Assembly: GCA_937941555.1 (NCBI GenBank)
Contig: CALDHJ010000381.1
Span: forward strand, 1 to 20,008
Reading direction: 5' to 3'
DNA: 20,008 bases
Source of the DNA: an uncultured Granulosicoccaceae bacterium
GTDB lineage: Bacteria > Pseudomonadota > Gammaproteobacteria > CALCKW01
Translations under genes and position numbers: made by a program
Part shown: piece by piece, positions 13,692 to 20,008 of the stretch
How the letters are laid out: each line of letters opens with the position of its first letter
Position numbering within the stretch: the first letter of the stretch is position 1
Notes under the pieces: generated by a model
What the model was told of the DNA's origin: nothing
The model's input: only the letters and a program-made list of their open reading frames with translations
Databases searched by the model: none

Positions 13692-14576
13692 ATGATCAAA
13701 CCCGATGTAGAGCACTTTTTCGACACCGATACCAACACCTTCACCTACATCGTCGCCTGCCCGGAGACGAACCGGTGTGCTGTCATCGATTCTGTTGCGG
13801 ATTTCGATCAGCCCGATGGGCGCGTCCGGTACGACTCGGCCGACAAGGTGATCGCCCGTGTCAGAGAACGTGGGCTTGAGGTGGATTGGGTGCTCGAAAC
13901 CCATGTGCACGCGGACCACTTGTCGGCAGCGCCTTATCTGCGCCGCGAGCTTGGCGGCAAGATGGGAATTGGCAGCGAGATCATCTCCGTGCAGGAGATA
14001 TTCGGCAAGGTGTTCAACGCCGGGCCGGACTTCCCGCGCGACGGTCGGCAGTTCGATTGCCTTTTTGGTGATGGTGAGCAGTTCTCGATTGGCGCACTCC
14101 AGGCCAAGACGATCCACACGCCCGGGCACACACCGGCGTGCATGAGCTACGTGATCGGAGATGCCGTGTTTGTCGGGGATACGCTGTTCATGCCGGACTT
14201 CGGCACAGCGCGTTGCGACTTTCCAGGTGGCAGCGCCGAGACACTCTATGACTCGGCGCAAAAGCTCTTCGCGTTGCCGGGCGAGACGCGCATGTTCATG
14301 TGCCACGACTACCTGCCGGATGGCGGCGTGCGAGACGAGTTCTGCTTCATGACAACCGTGGCCGAACAGCGCGAGAAGAACTACCAACTCAACGCCAGCA
14401 CGGCGCGTGATGAATTCGTCGCGATGCGCAATGCACGCGATGAAGGCAACTCGGCGCCACGGCTGCTCTATCCCTCGGTGCAGGTCAACATGCGCGCCGG
14501 ACACCTGCCCGAATCCGAAGACAACGGTCAGGCCTACCTGAAGATCCCACTCACCAGTAGTGACCGCGGCAGCTGA
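13692..14576 (+). CDS. Metallo-beta-lactamase-fold persulfide dioxygenase-like protein (Blh/ETHE1 type)
   Basis: A 294-residue cytoplasmic protein related to ETHE1 persulfide dioxygenases and to the Blh proteins of BigR operons. Metal ligands visible: HVHADH (residues 71-76), His146 in TPGHT, Asp163 in VGDTLF, and His205 in MCHDYLP. The ETHE1-like arrangement uses an iron site to oxidise glutathione persulfide to sulfite. Pairing with the two YeeE/YedE genes supports a role in sulfide or persulfide handling. There is no rhodanese domain, and the roughly 85 residues after His205 are a family-specific tail. ATG 13692 is preceded by AAGAGGT and excludes the upstream open frame inside pmpB. It ends only nine bases from the stop of the convergent TAXI-protein gene. 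Confidence 0.85.
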   Translation: MIKPDVEHFFDTDTNTFTYIVACPETNRCAVIDSVADFDQPDGRVRYDSADKVIARVRERGLEVDWVLETHVHADHLSAAPYLRRELGGKMGIGSEIISVQEIFGKVFNAGPDFPRDGRQFDCLFGDGEQFSIGALQAKTIHTPGHTPACMSYVIGDAVFVGDTLFMPDFGTARCDFPGGSAETLYDSAQKLFALPGETRMFMCHDYLPDGGVRDEFCFMTTVAEQREKNYQLNASTARDEFVAMRNARDEGNSAPRLLYPSVQVNMRAGHLPESEDNGQAYLKIPLTSSDRGS

Positions 14577-14585
14577 GCCCGGGGG

Positions 14586-15917
14586 TCAGGCACGCTCCCG
14601 CAATTGTTGCCGGAGCAGGTCGATGTGCTGCCGCAGGGTGTAGAGCTCGTGGTAGAAGGAAAGCGGCACATCGACCCGGCGAATCTCGTTCTCGATTTCG
14701 TCGATGGCCCGCAGGCAGTCGTCTGGCCGCCAGCGGCCCGATGCGTCGTGTGACGCCGAATCGATCATCTGCACTTCGTCATACCACTGGTAGATGCGAC
14801 GCCGCATTCGCCACCGGTAGGTCGGTGGCAACAACCGGCTCATCGGCAACATCAACGCGATCAGAGGCACCAGCATGATCTTCATGCGGTCGAGCAGGTT
14901 GGCCATCCAGAATGGCAGATAGCGTTGCAGAAACGGCGGGCCGTTCTTGAGGTAGCGCGCAGCGTCGCTGTGGATCGGGTCGTCGAGCCAGCGGGCGGAC
15001 GGAAAGGTTTCGGGCTCGGCCAGCAAAGAGCCCGCGCCGTGTTGCGCGGTGACCGTCTGCATCAGCAACTGCACCAGCGCCGGGTGGATGTCGCTGCGCG
15101 CGACCAGGGTCGCAGCCGGTGCGAGCAGCTGAATGTCCTGTGCCGGCCGGTTTTCGGCCAGCGACAGGCTGCCCGCGTAGAGAACCAAGGGCTCGAGGAA
15201 AGGCAGGTGGCGCGCATAGGCCGGTGCTCTCGCAAAGGGCATGGCGCGCACGGCGGGGTTCTCGAGTAATGCCAGGATCGCGGGCGAGCGGGGTGAGCCC
15301 ACCCGGAACACGGCGTCGAGTTCGCCGTCGTTCATGGCCTCTGCGGCGTCTCGGCCGCCATCAACCCGGTTGTAGGATGACGCTTCGACGCGGTTGATTG
15401 AGAGCAGTTGCGTGGCCACGGCGTAGGTGCCGCTGCCGTCTGCGCCGAGGTCGATGCGTTTGCCGGCGAGTTCGTGCAGGTAGTCGATTGGCGCGTCGGC
15501 CAGTGTGAACAACCAGATCGGCTCGAAGTAGAGGCTCGCCAGACCGATGAGTTCGCTGTCGGCGTCCGCACGGCCGATACCGCCTTGAACGAATGCCACA
15601 TCGACCTCGCCGGTGTCGTCTTGCAAGCGCTCGAGGTTTTCGATCGATCCGGCGGAGTTGACGATGGTCAGTGTCACCCCTTCCTGCGCGAGTGCTCTCT
15701 GGTAGGCCACAGCAGTCTGGTGGTACGCGCCGTCAGGCGACCCGGAGGATATCGTCAGTTCGCGCGGTGGAGCGGGTTCGACAAACTGGTACGCCATGTA
15801 GAACGCCAGGGCGACAATGAGCGCGGCAAAAATCAACCAGGGGCCGTGCAGTTGCCAGGAGCGGGCCTTCGCAATGGAAGCGCGAATCTCGTTGAGCATG
15901 GAGGCGTCTTGGGGCAT
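14586..15917 (-). CDS. TAXI-family (TRAP-associated) solute-binding protein, membrane-anchored
   Basis: A 443-residue protein whose core (about 52-325) is a TAXI-type periplasmic binding fold: LTISSGSPDGAYHQTAVAYQ, then TIVNSAGSIENLERL, VDVAFVQGG and GKRIDLGADGSGTYAVATQLL. Unlike secreted binding proteins it has an uncleaved-looking N-terminal helix (27-45, WLIFAALIVALAFYMAYQF). It also has a second helix near 348-365 (MLVPLIALMLPMSRLL), followed by a basic stop (RWRMRRR) and a C-terminal helical tail to 443. This predicts a periplasmic binding domain held at both ends with a cytoplasmic tail. No TRAP permease gene is in the window. Starts at GTG 15920, ATG 15917 or ATG 15899 are possible, and none has a strong Shine-Dalgarno. 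The ligand is unknown. Confidence 0.8.
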   Translation of the reverse strand: MPQDASMLNEIRASIAKARSWQLHGPWLIFAALIVALAFYMAYQFVEPAPPRELTISSGSPDGAYHQTAVAYQRALAQEGVTLTIVNSAGSIENLERLQDDTGEVDVAFVQGGIGRADADSELIGLASLYFEPIWLFTLADAPIDYLHELAGKRIDLGADGSGTYAVATQLLSINRVEASSYNRVDGGRDAAEAMNDGELDAVFRVGSPRSPAILALLENPAVRAMPFARAPAYARHLPFLEPLVLYAGSLSLAENRPAQDIQLLAPAATLVARSDIHPALVQLLMQTVTAQHGAGSLLAEPETFPSARWLDDPIHSDAARYLKNGPPFLQRYLPFWMANLLDRMKIMLVPLIALMLPMSRLLPPTYRWRMRRRIYQWYDEVQMIDSASHDASGRWRPDDCLRAIDEIENEIRRVDVPLSFYHELYTLRQHIDLLRQQLRERA

Positions 15918-16065
15918 CACGGGTTGTGGGGTTTCCGGGTCGAGTCAGTCGCCCATGCTACCAAGCACCGCAGCTGCGAACCGAGAACAAATACACCGCC
16001 CGCGGTGTGATCGAGGGTGGACATGTCACAGGCTGCGTGCCAGGCGACGGTCGTGCGAACGGCGG

Positions 16066-17663
<1,598 letters not shown>

Positions 17664-17690
17664 GGCGGCGGAAATCGTTGCCGTGTGAAG

Positions 17691-19862
17691 TCAGCGCGCA
17701 ACCTGCCGCGGCAGGGGCGCGAGGCTGCACCGGCCGCAACGGCGGTGGTAGTGCTCAACCACTGCTCGGCTCTCGTCCGCGCGTCGAGCACTGCCTTGCT
17801 CGTCGTCGAGTTCAAGTCGGTGCCGCAACACCCGCCGAAACAGATAGCTGTCGCGGTATCCGAGCAGGGTGCTCTCATCCCGCTCACACGGCGACGTGCA
17901 ATCGCGCTTGAACAGGGTCACGTGACCGAAGCTCGGCACTTCGCCGCGTGCGACGCGTTCGCCGAGGCGGGTGTCATCGAGCAAGCCGTGCAGCGCGATG
18001 CGCACAAATTCGGCCTGGGGCAGCTCCGGGTCGGTGAAGGCTGTGATCAACGCGGTTTCACCGTCCGAGTCGAGCCCGTACTCGCTGGCGAGAATGGCGA
18101 GGTTCTGCACCATATAGCGGTCGGCGGCGTCGAGGGTTTCATCCACCAGTGACACCATGCCGCGCATCATGCCGTCGGAGAGACCCAGTTGATCCTGGTA
18201 GTGCGGGTCTTTGCGACTTTGCACGATTTCGCCTGCAAGTTTGTCCACCAGTGGCCGCGTGATCGGGCCGCGTACACGCTCTGCCCAGTAGATGCGGATA
18301 CCGCTGTGTCGCCACCAGCCTTCGAGGCTGTCCGGATCACGCACACTCTCGTTGAAGGTCGTCATGGTGTCGACGAGCTTGGTGATGATGCCGGCCACGG
18401 TGTAGGGCGTTCTCGCGTCGGTCGGGCGAATGCGCATGGTGGTGTAGCGGCCGACGTCATAGGCCGTGCGCACGGTTCGCAGGCCCGGCGACTCCAGAGT
18501 CTGATTGGCCTTGCGTGTACCCTGGCTTGCATTTCGCGCATCGGTGACCTCGCCTACCATGGCCGCTATGGGCGCACCAAAGCGCTTGCGCAGCAGTCTG
18601 AGCGAGTGGTAATAGCCCGACACGACACTCGAACCGTCCTCGACAACGTCGTGCATCATCGCGGCCGCTGCCGTGCTGACATCGAGGTTCTCGCCAAACT
18701 CGCGCCAGGCTGCGTTGGCGAGTCCAAAAGCGTGCGATGCCATAGTGACCCGGGACTTGCGTCGACACTTGTCGAGGTGTCTGGTGACTTCGAGCGCGGC
18801 GAGGTGCAGGGTGTTGATGTCGTTCGGCCAGGCGGCCGCGTCGAAGTACTCCATGAGCGGCAGGTTGTTGTGTACTTCGTGTACTGCTCGCCCGCGGCGC
18901 CCGACCAGCCGGAACCGTTTGCGCGGATCGCTCAGGACATCTTTCACCGATTGCAGCAGCGTGTGCTCAAGTGGCTCGCGCAAGGCGTGGTAGTCGATAC
19001 CGGGCAGGTCAAAGGCCGCGCAAGTGAGTTTGTAGTCGATCTCGAGCTGCGTGCGCTCGGGGAAATCGCTGCGGGTGTCGATGCCGGCGGCCTTGAGTTC
19101 GGCGAGTTTATCCGGACACAGGGTCGAGATGATCTGCTCGCCGGCAGCTCGCGCCGAGAGACGCAGGCGCGAGGCCGTGATCGCGCCGATGGCGTTGGCG
19201 TAGCGTGGCGTGACACTAAGGTGAGCCGTTTCACCGAGCTTCCAGGCGTCGAGAAAGTCGGCGTATTGCTGGCGCAAGTTGCGCACGTGCAAGGCGACCT
19301 GCTTGCCGAACTGGGTTTCGATGTAGGCGTTGTCGACAACCGGCGCATCTTCGATTTCGAGCGTTGCCAGGCGGTCTTTCTTGCCCAGGCAGTTGTGGAT
19401 CAATGTGGCGACAACGAGATTGAGCGTGATGCGCCGGTCGCCGCCCCCTTGGCGGCCGTAACGACGGATGCCCTGCATCATGACGCCACTGAGCACGACG
19501 CCGTTGATGCTCGGTTCGAGCTTGGGCAAGCGATTGGTGTTGATCTCCGACGCCCAGCCGGGGTGGTCTGCCGGGATCTGATCCGGGTGGATGTCGAATG
19601 GGTCGATTGGCAGGTCTGGTTGGAAGACGCTGGCGAGAATTTCGCGCCCACGCATGGTTGCCAGGGTTGCGTGCGGGATATCCCGCACGGGGATGCTGGA
19701 CTCGATTTCAGCGTTTCGCCAGGCGGTCGAGACCGGGCCGATCAACGCCCGTTCGTCGTCGAGGGTACTGGCAATCAGGCGGTAGGCCCGGATCATCTTG
19801 CCAAGCTTGCCGGGTTCGGTTGAGACCTCGCCGGTTGCGGCGTTGAGTCCGGCGCGCGTCAT
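17691..19862 (-). CDS. Large protein with SpoT/RelA-hydrolase-like HD domain, unknown family
   Basis: A 723-residue protein that I cannot assign to a named family. In its second half an HD phosphohydrolase domain resembles the ppGpp hydrolase domain of RelA/SpoT: His377 in SHAFGLA, AAAAMMHDVVEDG (His404-Asp405, Glu408-Asp409), the following LRKRFGAPIAAMVGEVTDA (compare FGKSVAELVEGVSKL in SpoT), and IITKLVDTM with Asp498 where SpoT has KLADRTHNM. No synthetase, TGS or ACT domain is evident. Residues 1-350 are mostly helical-looking, with no motif I recognise; residues 505-723 likewise, ending in a basic, Cys-containing tail. It seems soluble, with no signal peptide or membrane helix. An in-frame stop lies two codons before ATG 19862, fixing the upper limit of the start. 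It follows the preceding gene by 41 bases, suggesting an operon. Activity on ppGpp is only inferred from the motifs. Confidence 0.8.
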   Translation of the reverse strand: MTRAGLNAATGEVSTEPGKLGKMIRAYRLIASTLDDERALIGPVSTAWRNAEIESSIPVRDIPHATLATMRGREILASVFQPDLPIDPFDIHPDQIPADHPGWASEINTNRLPKLEPSINGVVLSGVMMQGIRRYGRQGGGDRRITLNLVVATLIHNCLGKKDRLATLEIEDAPVVDNAYIETQFGKQVALHVRNLRQQYADFLDAWKLGETAHLSVTPRYANAIGAITASRLRLSARAAGEQIISTLCPDKLAELKAAGIDTRSDFPERTQLEIDYKLTCAAFDLPGIDYHALREPLEHTLLQSVKDVLSDPRKRFRLVGRRGRAVHEVHNNLPLMEYFDAAAWPNDINTLHLAALEVTRHLDKCRRKSRVTMASHAFGLANAAWREFGENLDVSTAAAAMMHDVVEDGSSVVSGYYHSLRLLRKRFGAPIAAMVGEVTDARNASQGTRKANQTLESPGLRTVRTAYDVGRYTTMRIRPTDARTPYTVAGIITKLVDTMTTFNESVRDPDSLEGWWRHSGIRIYWAERVRGPITRPLVDKLAGEIVQSRKDPHYQDQLGLSDGMMRGMVSLVDETLDAADRYMVQNLAILASEYGLDSDGETALITAFTDPELPQAEFVRIALHGLLDDTRLGERVARGEVPSFGHVTLFKRDCTSPCERDESTLLGYRDSYLFRRVLRHRLELDDEQGSARRADESRAVVEHYHRRCGRCSLAPLPRQVAR

Positions 19863-19903
19863 GCGTCAGCCCGCGTTGGCCCGGTTGTGTACGGTGGGCA
19901 TGA

Positions 19904-20008
19904 TCACGATGCCCCCGCGACTTCCCTGATGATACCGCACAGTTTTTCGGTCGCGGCCTCGGCAGAGATGGTGCTGGTGTCGATCTGGTGATCCGCCTGG
20001 CTGTAGAA
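19904..20008 (-). CDS. C-terminal fragment of an unidentified protein (possibly a P-loop kinase)
   Basis: The frame is open from the window edge to a TGA, giving 34 residues that begin FYSQADHQIDTSTISAEAA. The pattern Tyr-x2-Ala-Asp-x2-Ile-Asp-Thr, followed by Ser-x-Glu and an amphipathic helix, resembles the end of shikimate-kinase-like P-loop kinases. The fragment is too short to be sure. It lies 41 bases upstream of the HD-domain gene on the same strand and is its only visible operon neighbour. Confidence 0.5.
   Translation of the reverse strand, partial: FYSQADHQIDTSTISAEAATEKLCGIIREVAGAS

Noticed and set aside
13479..14504. A 341-codon open frame on the minus strand
   Set aside because: Antisense to the metallo-beta-lactamase-fold gene, which has the HVHADH motif; the translated product is rich in Arg, His and Ala and looks like a shadow.
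17702..17715. Perfect 14-bp palindrome CCTGCCGCGGCAGG near the convergent gene ends
   Set aside because: It falls inside the last codons of the HD-protein gene, has no T tract on either side and no loop, and such GC palindromes are expected by chance at this base composition.
18189..19823. A 544-codon open frame on the + strand
   Set aside because: It lies wholly antisense to the HD-domain gene. The minus-strand frame has the HDVVED and KLVDTM motifs and normal composition; this frame is a GC-rich shadow without recognisable domains.

Overview
The window reads as a chromosomal segment of a GC-rich proteobacterium, most probably a gammaproteobacterium. The basis is the hexR/zwf/glk and edd/eda Entner-Doudoroff cluster with HexR-type control, the outer-membrane lipid-transport genes (MlaA and MlaC families), and bacterial queA and tgt. 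Genes are densely packed with many 4-bp stop/start overlaps. I see no integrase, transposase, phage gene or CRISPR array.

Layout. (1) 1-549: 3' end of an AlkA-type DNA glycosylase. (2) 621-4533: an envelope lipid-transport set on the + strand, an MlaA-family protein, an 810-residue MMPL/RND transporter and an MlaC/Ttg2D-family carrier, closed by a clear intrinsic terminator. (3) 4578-4938: a cluster of TGACA pentamers at roughly helical spacing, then a small two-helix membrane ORF of unknown function. (4) 5010-11376: a divergent sugar-catabolism locus. zwf-glk-hexR runs leftward with every junction overlapping, and edd-eda-GFA runs rightward. The intergenic region carries two perfect 15-bp palindromes that look like HexR/RpiR operators. 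Together the genes take glucose to glucose-6-phosphate, 6-phosphogluconate, KDPG and pyruvate plus glyceraldehyde-3-phosphate. No 6-phosphogluconolactonase gene is present.

(5) 11568-17663: tRNA-Leu(CAA) on the minus strand, back-to-back with queA. The queuosine partner tgt lies 3.3 kb further on. The two are separated by a sulfide/persulfide module (two YeeE/YedE half-transporters and an ETHE1/Blh-like metallo-beta-lactamase-fold protein, behind an AT-rich palindrome) and by a convergent gene for an orphan TAXI-type binding protein that appears anchored at both ends. A flavodoxin-like gene overlaps the tgt stop codon. (6) 17691-20008, minus strand: a 723-residue protein that I cannot assign to a named family. 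It carries a C-terminal-half HD domain closely resembling the ppGpp hydrolase domain of RelA/SpoT but has no recognisable synthetase, TGS or ACT domain. It lies 41 bp behind the C-terminal fragment of a gene running off the window.

The best candidates for something not well described are the SpoT-like HD protein, the MlaA-RND-MlaC trio, the doubly anchored orphan TAXI protein, and the regulatory sites at 4578-4633, 8371-8458 and 12782-12799. All functional statements are from reading the sequence; no database search was made.
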